Shown here: positions 51,847 through 64,000 of the stretch, piece by piece | How positions within the stretch are numbered: the stretch's first letter is position 1 | How the letters are laid out: each line of letters starts with the position of its first letter | Source: Magnaporthiopsis rhizophila | Lineage: Eukaryota > Ascomycota > Sordariomycetes > Magnaporthales > Magnaporthaceae | Reading direction: 5' to 3' | Assembly (NCBI GenBank): GCA_003049465.1 | Contig: PYSS01000093.1 | Span: 1 to 64,000, forward strand | DNA: 64,000 nucleotides | Translations under genes and position numbers: made by a program | The notes under the pieces: model-generated | What the model saw: only the letters and a program-made list of their open reading frames with translations | Told to the model about the DNA's origin: nothing | The model's database searches: none

Positions 51847-51904
51847 CAGGTCCAGGTCCAGGTCCAGGTTCAGGTCCAGGTCCAGGTCCAGGTTCAGGTC
51901 CAGG
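51847..51904 (+). repeat. CAGGTC hexamer array with 24-bp higher-order period
   Basis: Nine and two-thirds units. The order is three CAGGTC then one CAGGTT, twice, then CAGGTC and CAGG, so the array is built from 24-bp blocks. It lies in gene-free DNA. Confidence 0.95.
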
Positions 51905-54082
51905 CCCCCCAGACGCGGTCACCCCCACCGCGAGAAATCCGTCTCTGCGTGTCGAGGACGAAAAATCGATGATCAGCACATCCCACTAGCCAAGCCTGAG
52001 CCGGGGTTATGGGTGTATTCTTTTGCGAAGAAGAAAAAAAAAGGAGCGGGCGGGAGGCGCGAGCCAATTCTAATCGGGGAGCGGACAAGGTCGGGGCCCC
52101 GACGGGAGGCTAGGGTGAAGCTTATCGGAGGGTTGGGTTTTCTATCACCCAGTGTCTAGGTACCTGGCTGGTAATGATGAGCGTCTTTCTTTCGTTCATA
52201 CAGAGGAAGAAAAAAGGGGCCACGAAGAAGGGGCTTGATATTATCCAATTTGACCCGGCATAGCACATGCAGGCTCTTGCGGACGGGGGCGCAGTGGAGT
52301 TTGTGCAGATAGTGCAGGGGGCTTGGTTCACCCAAATTCCACTGCGTGTGGCTTGCATGAGGGTGGGCCTCGTGCCTGCATTTTGTTCGCCCCACGAAAG
52401 GAAGCAGGCGCAATTGCAAGAGGCTCCGCTTCAGCGCAGGCAAACGTAAGGTACGGAAGGTGCAGTGCATGCAGCACAGGAACAGCCGACGCACCGGACA
52501 TTTGATATTCTCCTCACTTGACTCTTTGCTTCTCCACCAGCCGTCGGTACCTGTGGAATTTGTGCATGTTCCATGCAAGGCTCCGGCTGGCTGCCATCGC
52601 CGTCTCTCTCTTCGCGCCGGCCTTCTCTCTCCTAGCCGGACGGGCTGAACTGACAAAGACCGACGCCTATACCTACACCGACATATAGCCCCTCACATTT
52701 TTCACACCCATCGTCAGTAGCGTCCGCATCATAAGCTAGAGAATGTCCGGACGGCAAACAAGCGCGAACACCTTCCTGCCACCGGCGAAACCCCGCATCA
52801 GCGCGCGAAAACGGGAACACGTGGTCTGTGATAGATGCGCGCGCGCCAGACTCAAATGGCATACCTCTATGCAATGGAGGGGAACCCCGCCAGCCTCCGC
52901 CAGCAACCACGGCTCCGAGGCTGCTAGCGCAACATCATGGACCACCCCTGGTGGCTGAAGCGAGAAATTGCGCTTCTCCAGCGGGCGCCGGCGTGGGGAT
53001 CGGCCGACGACACCAGACCGTCGTGAGCGGTGAGGACACGCACGCCTCTCTCTCCCACTCTCTCTCTCTCACCTCGGGCCTTTTCGGCAAGGCTGCCGGG
53101 GGATCAGCGCGATCAGCACTCGACATTGCTCCATCCATCTTGGGGCGTGTGGGCTCCATTCTCCATCGTGCTGCATGCCGTCCTCGGCTTTTTTTTTTCT
53201 GGTCCAGTTTATTGCCCGATGGACTGCAGGAACAAGGCGAACAGAAAGAAGCGTGTTTCAAGAGGCGATTTTGTTTCTCCTAGGTTTGCTAGAATTAGCT
53301 ACCGATTCATCTCGGTTTCTTTTCTCACGCCATACGTACTACTCTACTCTCTCTATCCTAACGGTCAAGAATGTCGCAAATGTTTCGTTTCAACGAATTG
53401 CCCAAATAAGCAAGTTGGATAATAATCAAATACAAATATCCATGTTACGAAACAAATGGAAAGCGCCCAAAAGAGAACAAGCCAAGGGCGCAGCAGTTTT
53501 GTTTCGAGCCCGTTTCAGACGCCATGGGGCAGTCGCGTCCTTTCCCATTGGCCGCGTCAAAATCCTGTTGCAAGGGGAATGGAACCCGTGTGGGACGGGG
53601 CTTATCCTGTGGTGCGGGTGCGGGTGCGGGCGGGGAAGACAACCACCACAAATAAAGACAGACCCCACGCCACGTGCGCCGTGCGGCCACGTTACCATCC
53701 CTGTCTTTGATCTGCACGGGCGTCCTTTGGTGGGTTCACCGACTGGCTCGCGCGTCTCTCCCCGCCAGTACTCCACCTCGTCTCCTCTTTTTTTTTTCTT
53801 CCGGCCTGGCAATTGGGGCAAGGGAAGCCGACAGCCAGGCACAGAACGCAGCCACCACGCCGTAAAAGTTGGTCGCTGCGAAAACTGAATCGTAGATGGT
53901 TGCTTTCGCGTGCTGGAAGATGGGAACTGTAGCTTTCGTTTTGATTGCAGCCTACAGACTAGATAGGGGGTGGCCAGACTTGGACCCAGGCTGGGCTGGG
54001 CCCATCACCCAATCCTACTCTTTTCCGTATATTTGCTGCACAAATCTGATCATGTTGGTAACACCACATATCCCTTTCTACC

Positions 54083-54083
<1 letters not shown>

Positions 54084-54129
<46 letters not shown>
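54084..54129 (+). repeat. Poly(T) run, 46 bases
   Basis: An uninterrupted T46 homopolymer. Confidence 0.95.
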
Positions 54130-54131
<2 letters not shown>

Positions 54132-55633
54132 TGCTACGATAGCAGTCCAGGACAGACAACCCGCATCTGGACGGGTTCGGGTTGTACACGAGATGCTTAC
54201 GGTTCTTCCCTTCTGGTCACCCGAGCTGTCAGGTTGGAAAAAAGGTGACGGTAGAGCGGGGCGCAAAAAGCGACAGAGAGTGGGTAAACAAATTTCCCCC
54301 AGCGCTTTCTGCTCCACCAGAACGAACACCCAATGCCTTGTTTGGGCACTCTTTTCGCGTCGCGGTTGGAAATTAGACAGGAGCACCGCAGCGTCGCCTC
54401 CGACCCGGGACGAGCCCGACGTCAAAAGTGTCAAAGTGTCATGTGCCGAAAGTCTGAATACGCAGCCAGATACGAATGGAGGGTAAGAAGGGAACCAGAC
54501 GTCCAACGTCATCAAGCGAAAGTCAATTCTCGATGCACCGCGAGGGAAACCGGACGACGAGGCCAGTGTTGACGAAAAAGAAATTAAAGTGAGTGGTGGT
54601 GGGATACTGTACGGATGGAACCTGCCTAACTGAGACCCCGATTGCCATGCCATGCCATGATGGAGGACGATCGAGAAGCTGCCCTGGGTCTTGGAACGGA
54701 TCGGCGCCCGCTCGCTCCTCGTCGCGGCCGAGATCCATGTGATCATCCATCGTACCAGCGCGCGACGATGATCTTGTTTCGCGCCGAGAAGGAAGTCCGG
54801 GCGATCGTGGTCCTCCCGTCTCTAGGTATTTTCCACACCCCGTGGTACCTGGCGGGTCCCGCCGCCCTGTCTGTCAAGTGGCTTCTATGTATAGGATGTA
54901 TGTATGCAAAACACCACGTTCTGCGGTTTTGCCCCTCCGTGATCCAGCCAGTACATGGGCGAGAAAATCAGATAAACAAGGTGGAGGATGGGATGTGGAT
55001 TTGCTTCGCTTCCTGCACAACCGGCTTCCCATGTTCAAGCGACGGGCGATGCGCGCCTATCATGCGTCGCGCGCCCCTCCGCCGATTCCAGACGCACGCC
55101 GGCCGGTGGTGGCCGATTTCGGACTCGGCGTCGTCCACTTGGTGGAGGCTGCCTCGTTGCATCTGCGCCCATCTCTGCTGCTGCTGCTGCTGCCGTTGCT
55201 GCTTCCCGTCTGCTCCCCGCAAATCCAATGCGCATTCGCGGCTAGTAAACTAGAAAAGGGCTGGCTAGTCAGCCCCTCGCCTCCCGGACAGGCACATCTT
55301 GGCGACAAAAAATGGCGGCGTCGTCTTCGGAGGAGTTGCATATGCAGGACCACTGCAAGAAAAAGGCCGATTTGAATGCGCTCACCCCTCCCCACTGCAA
55401 GAAAAATGGCCGAATTGAATGCGCGCCCACGCTCAGGACTTCTTTGGGACCACCGCTGGCCCAATGAGCGAACGAAAGCGTCCCAATTGGTGTGGTGGGG
55501 TTTCCGGATGTGGGAAGGGATAGGTGGCCCATGCTCTTGCAGCAAAGTTCGCATTGGGGTTGCGTTCGCATATAGCGACCGAATAAGAAGTTGTGGCAGG
55601 GCATCACACCACCCACCCACTCACCAGTACAAC

Positions 55634-55660
55634 AAAAAAAAAAAAAAAAAAAAAAAAAAA
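55634..55660 (+). repeat. Poly(A) run, 27 bases
   Basis: An uninterrupted A27 homopolymer, 100 bases before the B-box match at 55760. Confidence 0.95.
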
Positions 55661-55759
55661 TTCGGGAAAATATTGCAAGCAGCGAGGCGAGGGGCTATGA
55701 CAAACACCAAGTCGGTGCTCAAGGCTCAGAGAGGCAGTCGAAAGAGCGGTCGGAGCAAA

Positions 55760-55802
55760 GGTTCGATCCCGATGTGTAGTCCCGATGTGTAGTCCCGATG
55801 TG
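55760..55802 (+). repeat. B-box match followed by a 13-bp tandem repeat
   Basis: GGTTCGATCCC (55760-55770) is a perfect B-box. Its last three bases start the unit CCCGATGTGTAGT, present at 55768-55780 and 55781-55793 with a partial third copy to 55802. No A-box or cloverleaf is evident upstream. Confidence 0.6.
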
Positions 55803-56004
55803 ATAGGGGCTGCATCTTTCACACTCTGTCGCTGCAAGATTCCGCTGCATCTGCTATCACACGGCAGGTGTAGGTGGGGGTGGGCAGACAAGACAACCCG
55901 CTGGTTTTTGGGGTTATTTTCCCGAGCGGTCAAAGAGGAGGTGCGGCTAGTTTAAGTTAGAGTCCCATGACAGCTGGCCTAGCATATGCAAACTCGCAAG
56001 CCGT

Positions 56005-56007
<3 letters not shown>

Positions 56008-56050
<43 letters not shown>
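56008..56050 (+). repeat. (CA)n microsatellite, 43 bases
   Basis: A perfect CA run, paired in opposite sense with a (GT)n run at 56329-56345. Confidence 0.95.
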
Positions 56051-56054
<4 letters not shown>

Positions 56055-56328
56055 TGAGGCTGCAACTCTGCGGAAGTGCCAGCAGCAAAGCGTCGTGATA
56101 AGCTTCGTCGAGGCCGGGCCAGAAGGGGGGTTGCGGCTGCTCCGCCATGCGATTAGGAACAAAATAGAGGGTGGGCAGTACCACACGCTTCCCGGGAAGG
56201 AAAATGCGGGGGGATGGTCCAAGCGCTGGACGGACGAACCAGAACGTTGGCAGGAAACACGTCCGACCCCACCAGCCAAGCCGTGCCGGTCGACCAGTTT
56301 GTTTTCCGATAGATTTCCGTGCGTGTGG

Positions 56329-56345
56329 GTGTGTGTGTGTGTGTG
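56329..56345 (+). repeat. (GT)n microsatellite, 17 bases
   Basis: Short GT run within a longer GTGCGTGTGGGTGTG context, 278 bases after the CA run and complementary to it. Confidence 0.9.
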
Positions 56346-58328
56346 GCCGCGCATCTATCCCGCGTCTGTAGGTCGGCATATTAGAACCAAAAGACAAACA
56401 CCGCTGGATTGCTACCGCGCTGTGAGTGTTTTCCCCGCAAACTTTACTATAAGGCGGGCGTCCAAGTGCCTCGGCTGGGATTGCGGAGTGCATGAGAGAG
56501 GTGTGGGCTGGCGACACAGGATGATATGGTGCCTGTGTGTCAGACCGGCCGCCGTCGTCGCTATATGCCGTGTCCCTTAAGACGGTTGACCAATGCAGGT
56601 TCGACTTCGGAGACTTTGCCTGCGTGATTTTGATTTTTTTTTTTGTTTCCCGTAGCGTATGTAGCACGAGACGGTTGGGTGTCGACGCTAAACCTCCTGC
56701 TTTGCAAAATGCACGCATCATCAGAGATTTTCCAATAATCGGGGGCAACCTGCGCTCGCAGGCAGCCCACTCTGGGAATAATGTTCGTTGACTGGCCAGT
56801 TTCTGGTCCCCATTCCCGCTTTTGGCAACTCGGCTTGGTGGGGCGAATCGGCCACTTTTCCGCCCAATCACGTTGCTCCTCCGCCCCAGGAATGCGGGAG
56901 GGCCGCGATCACTCCTCCCCTCCCGGGAGCAGGCGCGCGGAGCCAGATGAGGGGGTGATGGATTGCGGATGACGGGCTAGGCCTTGTTTCTAAAGGGGTG
57001 CTGTTTCGCATGATTAGCAGCGCTGTAGTATTTAAAGCAAGGCAGTAATTACTAGGTATTGAAAGTCAACATCCAACAGCCAGGGTTCAACGAAATGTGC
57101 CTTGTCTGCAAACAATTATGCGGTTGTGTTTTCGGCGCATGCTTTTCATATCGGCCAACTGACAATTACCAATTACCGAACTAGGTGGGTGTTTGCTTAT
57201 CAATCCCGAAGTTCGGCTATGTAGCCACCTCCTTGTAGCATCGACATTACCAACAACAAACCCGGGCAGCACGGAAGGCCTCTCTTCCGGCACACCGTCT
57301 TCTCGCTTTTCCCCTGGGGCTGCCAGTGTGTTGTGTTACCCATTGGCAATTTGAGCTGCAACCTGAAGCGCACCATGGTCTCCTCCAGCCGTCCCAATCA
57401 GAACATTGCGGACGCATTTGTTGAGCGAAAAGGGAGGGGAGCGGCAGCCTTTCCAGTTACGGCCGATGGGTGTGCCCCGCGTCGGATGTGTGCCGTCGTT
57501 GCATTGGCATCTTTTTTTCAGCCTCGATGGGAGTGTAAAACGCGCAAAGCGCGGCCGGTGTATGCACGGGGTTCGGCGTCTGCATATAATGGATGGCCAA
57601 CTGGACGGAGCACTTTTCCGTCCCCCGCAACATCTCGACCTCTCCCAAAAAAGGCTGCGGCTGTGACGGCGGGTGGGTGGCAGTCGAGCGGCGCCACAAT
57701 CAGACCTGCCCCACCACCGCCACCCTGTGCCGTGTGTCGTTTCGGCCGCCTCGCCGCCCAGCGACTGCCGAACACGACAAAATTTCCGTCTTTGTACGGA
57801 TCCAAAAGGAGAAGAAAAATTGTCAGCCGTGCCGCGCCGCCTTCGCCTTTTCGACCTCTTACAGCGGGTGCGGAAATAAAAAAGACGAAAATAAATGGAA
57901 ACACGGCAGACGTCCGGCAGTCGGACACACACACCCCGCACTAATCCCGCCCTCATTTCGGGACACGGCAGCAGTGAGCGACGGCGAAAATGGGGGACGG
58001 CACCAGAAGCCAGAAGAGAAACGCCGTGCTCCGAGACTGACGACCGGCCTAGCCCCGCGCCCACAGCAGAGCCTGTCCCTGTCGGCCACTATTACCGCAT
58101 CACCTATAAAAACATCCCGCATTATCTCGTGTTTTAATCCCCATCACGCCCTTGGCATGCAGCACGGAAGTCGCACCCTCGCACACGACACATTGAGCAA
58201 AGGCACGTAATTGGATAACCGACTGTTCGGCTTGCGTGGTTTTCGAATAAGGAGATACCATCGGGGATGCGGTTCTGGCGCGCAGACGAAACCTTCCTTC
58301 GCCTTGCGTGCACGTAAAAGCCACCATC

Positions 58329-58348
58329 TTTTTTTTTTTTTTTTTTTT
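58329..58348 (+). repeat. Poly(T) run, 20 bases
   Basis: T20 homopolymer followed by CTCATTTCTTTTTTTC. Confidence 0.95.
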
Positions 58349-60160
58349 CTCATTTCTTTTTTTCTGATTCACCAAGCCACAAGTCTGGCCCCTGGGCGTT
58401 CGTCCAGATCCCGTTGTGGGTCCTTAGAGCGTAAGGTGAGAAAATCCGGAAGGGTGAGGAGAAGGAGGTAAAGCACGACACGAGCAGAAACACTAGGACG
58501 AACCTCTCCTCGAAGCTAAAAGCCGCCACGACGAGAACTGGCGGGGCTGGCGGAACAGAAAAGACGAAGGGGTCTAGACCACAGGAGCGATGTCTGAAGG
58601 GTCTCAGCAAATCCCCACCATGGGCCGACACCTGTCCAGACGATGATGGTTTTGGAAATAGAGATGATGAAAACCCGTCCGTAGAGATGAGGGGAAAGGG
58701 GGGGATCAGAGTTGGAACAGCGAGTAGCAGCCAAAAACGAAAGAGGCCAATGATCTGCAAGAGCCCAAGTGCACCCCAGATTCAATGGCGCAATGGCAGT
58801 TTTAACCTTCTTTGAGAACCGTGGTTGAGTGTGGACACCGGCGTCGCTCTCCCTCCTCCCCTTCCCATGCTCTCGTCATGGCCTGGCCTGTGCAATTTAC
58901 ATGGGAAAACAGAGCAGATACGACAAGACCAAAGGGGCAAGATTTGGCCCTGCTTGCCTTGCCGAGAAAGTCGGCTAGCATAGGTAAGCAACCCCTTTTT
59001 TTCGCCACAGCTGCAATCCCGGTTTCGTGGCTGAGATGGGCGGGCTCCAGTGGCCCACTCTCCACTCTGAGGACCTGAGCGGCCAACCCAGCCAGTCGCC
59101 CCCAGTCGGAGTCTAAAGGGATAGCGAGATGGGCCTTTTTACCATTCTTTTTTTTCGGTTTTTCATCTATCATATTCGTGAGTGAAAAAAATAAAATGCA
59201 AAAATTGTACTAGTAGGGGTTCACAAGGGGGTATCTTTTGGCGTGCTTTGAGACGGGCTTTGCATGGCTCGCTCTGCGCTGATCCAGGGGGTTCCGTCCA
59301 AACCTCGCCGGGACTGAACTTGCCCTCGCTGGCGCTGACGACATCGACTGGTCATCTCCGAGCAAGAAACGCGCAATGGGCTAAACGATTTCGGCGCATC
59401 ACCGGACTTGGTATAGAGGTGGGGGAGCTTTTCTTTTGTTTTTCGCCCCTTCCAATAGTTTCAATCTCAACATCCAACCGGACTTGGCTCCGGACTCTGG
59501 GCCTGCATGAATATCATCAAAATGCCCACCGTCGTCAAAGAGGCACACGTACACGAAAAAAAAGCGCACACCAAAAAGGGTCCGGCAATGTAAGGACAAC
59601 CGGTGTGCCGCCAGACCGAGGTGGGTTTGTCATATGGACATGGGCCAGGTGTTTAGAAAAAAGAGAGACGACACAAGTCAACAGCATGCCATCGGGTTTT
59701 TGACTCGCTCAAGGTATCCTCCCCAGGAAGACCTTGCCTCGGGCACCATGTTCGATGTTCGTTTGTCGTTCCCCCAAAGACCCTCTCTTTGCCTGCCGCC
59801 ATTTGCCCAAACTCCACACACCACCTTTGCCTTTGTCCACAACTCGTTTTTGGTAACATCGCCACAACCCCCGGAAACACAGTCCGCGAGTGCCGTGACC
59901 CCGTTTTTTTTTTCTTCCTCGTGTGCGTGTGCTTGCCTCGGTTGTGCATCGAATGCATTGCACCAATACACACAACACGCAACACACACGTGTAGTGTAT
60001 TATTTACCTTGGCAAAATGGAGATGCCCCGAGTCAACGCAGCAGGCCTCAGGGGCGGCGGCCACCAAGGTCAAGGGGACCTACGTGTAGAGCGAATCAAA
60101 AAAAAAACAAAGAAAGGAGACAACGAAAAAAAAAAGAAAGAAAAGAAAAGAAGAGAGGGA

Positions 60161-60392
60161 AAAAAAAAAAAAAAAAAAAAAAAAAAAANCTGGGCACGTA
60201 GCTTTTCGGGCCGGAGAAGGGGTGTTGTTCAATTAAGGTTTGGCACTAAAGCCAAAGCAAGCCAGCGAGATCATGAGATGGAACACTTGCGAGTGAAAGA
60301 AAAGTACAGATAGCAAAACATGCCTTTCCATACCCAAACTAGACATTGAGATATTTGCTTTTCCATTCCCGATAAAGGGGAAATTGCTGCGT

Positions 60393-60428
<36 letters not shown>

Positions 60429-60455
60429 AAAAAAAAAAAAAAAAAAAAAAAAAAA
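60161..60455 (+). repeat. Cluster of three poly(A) runs, one with N
   Basis: A28 at 60161-60188 followed by N (60189), A32 at 60394-60425, then GGG and A27 at 60429-60455. The N marks unresolved length. Confidence 0.93.
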
Positions 60456-61999
60456 TGGGTGCCGCGGCCTATGCCGTTCGTCGCCCCTCCGCCGACGTGC
60501 CCACCCTGTCCCTGGAAGCCGAACCGGCCCCATCTTCCTTTTCTGCTCTGCTGCTGTTCTTTCTCTCCCCTCTCCCTCCTGCCCTGGCCCTTGAAAGAGG
60601 GCGTGTGTCTTTTGTTCTGTTCACGAGCCGCCTGGATGACCGCTGCTGCTGTTTATTCTGTCCCCTGCTATTGTAAGGTGAGGTGAGGGGCCTTGTTGGA
60701 CCCTGAGAGTGGAGGCGGGTTTGCCGCCACTGACGCTGGCCGACAAGATTTGCTTCTCCTGCACACCTCGGGGAGCCGCGGGCTGCCCACTTTTGCCGCA
60801 CCAGTCGACTCGATTTCCCTGTGTTGCAGGGTGTTCACCTTGATGGTGATGGAGACCACCTCACCTCGATAAACCACCGTGGCCGCCGTATCACTTGGCT
60901 GGCTGGGGGGGTGGGTGAAATATGCACACCAGGCCATGATGGGCCGGCCACATTACATCGCTGCCAACCCTATTTTATTTGCATAAGCGAGGGGGAACAT
61001 CTAGAAACCAACCTGGGAAGTAGAATTTTTGGTTTCGTTTCCGTGAAATGGTCGGTCTTGTCCGCTGACCATCCGTTTTCTTGTATCCTGTCGCAATTTC
61101 GCAGGCGCTGTGGGTTTGGTAACGAAAAAAAGAAAAAGGTGGAGCAAGCGAAAAGCCATGTGGTCGGACTGCCGGCCAAGACAAGACAAGACACCGCCCG
61201 CGTCGCGCTTGTTCGTTGCGTCGCTGGCGCGCTTCCCAGGGGAGCGACCCCCACTTGGCGGCGCCGACGAACGATCGATTTTGGCGCCGAGATGCTGAGG
61301 TATGGCGTGCAAGGTTTTCGCTTCGCCTCTATACGGCGCCAAAGCGTATACGTGTGGCTCTTTTCCCGAGAGCGAGCGAGAAAGAGGCCGGACAGGGATC
61401 TCGGCCAGGTCGGTTGGGCTTCGCTGCTCGCATCAACGAGAAGCTATCCCTATCTGTCGACAATCTAGGCAAAGCAGTGGCTGGAAAAAGAAGGGGTTGA
61501 CAGCCTTGATGTTCCTGACGTCCGGCAGATTGTCTTTTCATCTCCCCACCCGAAGAAGCCGGGCGGGAGGAGAGAGAAAGGGTAGGGAGAAAACAAGACC
61601 CGGTCATCCCAAAGCTCAATCGATACCTCCGGTCCACTCAGGGCCTAGACGACTTGAATCTTTTTTTGCATCTCGGATTAAGGTACAGATTGGGCTACTG
61701 CCAAGCTGGGGTTGCCAATTTTGTCATCCTGTCTTCTCATCCAGTATTTTGAGTAGCACTCTCCGGCTGGCTCTGGAGGGAAGGGGTTTCGCATGAATGA
61801 GATATACAAGCCTCGCCATTTGTGTTGCCAGCCGAGCAGGGGTGGCGGTCGGCCTCGGCGTCAATGATTGCCGCCCTTCCAGACGCTCCCCTTTCTCGGC
61901 TTTCTCTCCGACGGTGACACAGCTAGAAAGGGGAAGCGAACATTTTGGCTTTCGATTTTTATTCGTATACCGGGTCGCTTTTTGGGTCGTTCGTTGAGG

Positions 62000-64000
62000 G
62001 TTTGCTGCCTCGATCCGTACCCGCTGGGCCGCCGGATACAAGGAGAAAGATAACAGACAATCAAACCGCAATATCCCATCTCCTGCTAAGTAATATTTCA
62101 AAGGGGCGGCGGGCGGGACGGGGGTGGCATGGCACGGCGCGGATCGAGGGTGGGGAGTTTGAATGACACGTGAACAGTCAAGTCGGGCGAAAGGCAACAG
62201 GTTCCCCAGTAACCAAAGCTGCCTCCTCGACAGCGATGGCCTGTTCATTTGCCAGAGGCAGCATCTCCGCCCGGGCATGCGGGGGCGAAGGTGAGGGCGA
62301 TTTCCACCGCACCGCATGCATGCCAGCAGAGCAGCGTAGCAGCGGCCTACTGGGAACAAGCTAGGAACGACGAGAAGTCCCTCGCAGCAAGGCGGAATGC
62401 GAGGGTCCCGATTCGATAACCGATGTGGGGTGCGCGGACTACGAGCAGCGAAAAAAACAACAAGATTCCAAAGACAGAAAGAATAAGAAACAAAAAAAGG
62501 CCAACATACTGCAACCTGGCCCGTAACCGGACCATGATCCCTTGTCCAAGAACAATTTAAAAACGAAACAGAACCCGGGAGTGGCAAAATGACGGTAGCA
62601 ATGAGCATGTCAGGAAATGGTGATAGAGTAGTAAAATTTCCCAAGGGGTAGACAAAAAAAACAAGCCATCGCCAATGGACTTTTTAGCCGGACCATGATC
62701 CCTTGTCGTGAAATGACAGCACAAAAGGACGGCAAAGCAGCGATGGTACGAGGCAAATGGCAAATGAACGTGACCCCGCGGCAATGTGGCTTTCAGAATA
62801 GGATGACAAGGCCGACGCAAGGATGGATGCCGCGTACAAAGGTGAGTCCGTGGTGAAGGAGCCGGCGTCGATTTCGGATCAAAATTACGACTTTTTAGGG
62901 TCGTCGCGGTCAGATTTCGTAAGGCATCTACGCAAACAACGCTAAAGGGCCAGACCAGACCAGACCAGCGAACGCATCCTCGAGCTCGAGCCCCTTCTTC
63001 TTTCGCCCCCGCCCCTGAAGGAATAGAGTGCGTCGGAGAAAGTCGAGAAGGCTGCAGGTACGGTTTCTGTCAGGCGGCAGGCGGAAAAGCAGGGGAAATG
63101 GGCAAGGACAAGCTGCGTCGGCTTTTTTTCTTGCTAGCAACATTTTGATTTCGCAGCATAGTTCGCAGTAGTATGCAGCCCAGAAGAAGGAGAAGTGTGA
63201 ACCGGGGGTCCCACCATCATCGGACTGGAAGCTCTCAGCCCCGAAACCGGCAGCATTCTCCCTTTTCATTACTCTTGCTGTTTCCGGGACTGTCTTGTCC
63301 TGGGCTTGGCAAAGCAGCAAGTGTTTACGCCCGCCTTCTGCCGAGCCAAGGAGAGGAGAGAGAAAGGATGAGATATTGGTTACGTCGTCGGACAAGCAAA
63401 AAAGGGAGGGGTACGGTCGAGAAGCCGATTGGGAGCCCTCTCCCCCCCTCCGACCCCAGCGATCGTAGCCTGTACCGACTAGCGTCTGCGCTGCCCATAC
63501 GATCGAGCCGGGCGACGCGGGTACCGGTACCTGCGTTTTTTCATCCCCCAGCCCCAGCAAATGCATCCCGCTAAGAGAGAGGGAAAATGGGCCCGTGCAG
63601 AGGGAACAGGTAACGGAGCAGCAGCCTAGGGAGTAGCCAGTCGGAGAGCTGGCGGGGCCATGATTTGTCTCCACACACCTTCGGAGAGCCTGAAGGGACA
63701 CTGGTTCTTCTGGGAGGCAGGCAAGGAGGAAAAGCACCGAAAATAAATCAAAACAGAGGAAGAAGAAGAAGAATAAGAAGAAAAAAAAAGAGTCATTCAG
63801 TCATTCCCTCCGATGCATCTTGAAAAGCAAAAAACGATAGGGAGCGACCTTTCCCATTAAGGGCCAGATCATCGCTCGGCACGAGGCCAATCAAGTCCGA
63901 GAGGCAGCTGTTCTAGTGTGCTTTCCTTTCTTTTCTCTGCTGATCCCGTGGCTTCCTGATATCGCTCTTTTTTTTTTTTTTTTCATGCTATACAAGTTGC
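62000..64000. other. Right-end gene-free stretch
   Basis: Two minus-strand open frames (about 300 codons near 61.7-62.6 kb, about 270 codons near 62.9-63.7 kb) have no ATG at their upstream end and no recognisable motif, and are not called. A 20-bp direct repeat is present. The window ends in a T-run (63968-63983). Confidence 0.4.
62527..62707 (+). repeat. 20-bp perfect direct repeat, 161 bp apart
   Basis: CCGGACCATGATCCCTTGTC occurs at 62527-62546 and again at 62688-62707. The sequence between is unrelated to the repeat. Confidence 0.95.

Larger units (their letters stand above)
50480..61999. other. Gene-free stretch with dense homopolymers
   Basis: No supported gene in 11.5 kb. It includes many A and T runs, CA and GT repeats, the CAGGTC array and two B-box matches (50582, 55760). 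Open frames of up to about 300 codons on the minus strand near 56 kb lack a recognisable motif and run into the CA repeat. Confidence 0.45.

Noticed and set aside
52743..52955. CDRCARARLKW segment resembling the start of a Zn2Cys6 finger
   Set aside because: The third cysteine is Trp and no later cysteines follow; a chance match.
55957..56871. 304-codon minus-strand frame ending in Cys-Val repeats
   Set aside because: The end is the CA microsatellite and the rest has no motif or intron signals.
61724..63737. Two minus-strand open frames of about 300 and 270 codons
   Set aside because: No ATG at their upstream ends, composition typical of random GC-rich DNA, and overlapping open frames on the other strand.

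Overview
The window looks like nuclear DNA of a filamentous ascomycete (Pezizomycotina, probably a sordariomycete). Introns are short (about 60-100 bp) with GT-AG ends and CTRAY-type branch points. Coding regions are GC-rich, promoters are pyrimidine-rich, and protein types are fungal (F-box/ankyrin, FHA-kinase, multi-AT-hook, proline-rich single-pass membrane protein). There are no bacterial operons, Shine-Dalgarno sites or phage genes. This placement is an inference from style; no marker gene is present.

Layout. 1-3.3 kb: mostly non-coding, with a possible tail of a split minus-strand gene at the left edge. 3.3-26.6 kb: the gene-bearing part. In order it holds a 865-residue protein with six AT-hooks (minus); a broken FHA plus serine/threonine-kinase gene (plus), divergent from it across a promoter region with diverged CCAAT-containing repeats; a 520-residue coiled-coil low-complexity protein (minus); a small predicted secreted protein (minus); a roughly 989-residue F-box/ankyrin-repeat protein (plus) sharing a 0.5 kb divergent promoter with it; a 6.4 kb non-coding gap; and a three-exon gene for a 754-residue single-pass membrane protein with a ten-cysteine N-terminal part and a long proline-rich tail (plus).

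26.6-64 kb: about 37 kb without a convincing protein gene. It is not AT-rich to the eye, so it is not a classical RIP-decayed isochore. It holds many simple repeats: a perfect 542-bp (TC)271 tract, homopolymers of 20 to more than 60 bases (three contain N), CA, CAG, GAA and hexamer arrays, and short tandem duplications. Four perfect Pol III B-box matches occur here. One, at 28.5 kb, has an A-box, a cluster of strong hairpins and T-runs and is the best RNA-gene candidate in the window. Small relics suggest some decay by C-to-T/G-to-A change at 31.4-32.6 kb.

The genes do not form an obvious pathway or secondary-metabolite cluster. Neighbours are linked only by two divergent promoter regions. 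The most interesting items are the giant TC tract, the Pol III-like hairpin locus, the intact-motif but frame-broken FHA-kinase, and the repeat-rich gene desert itself.
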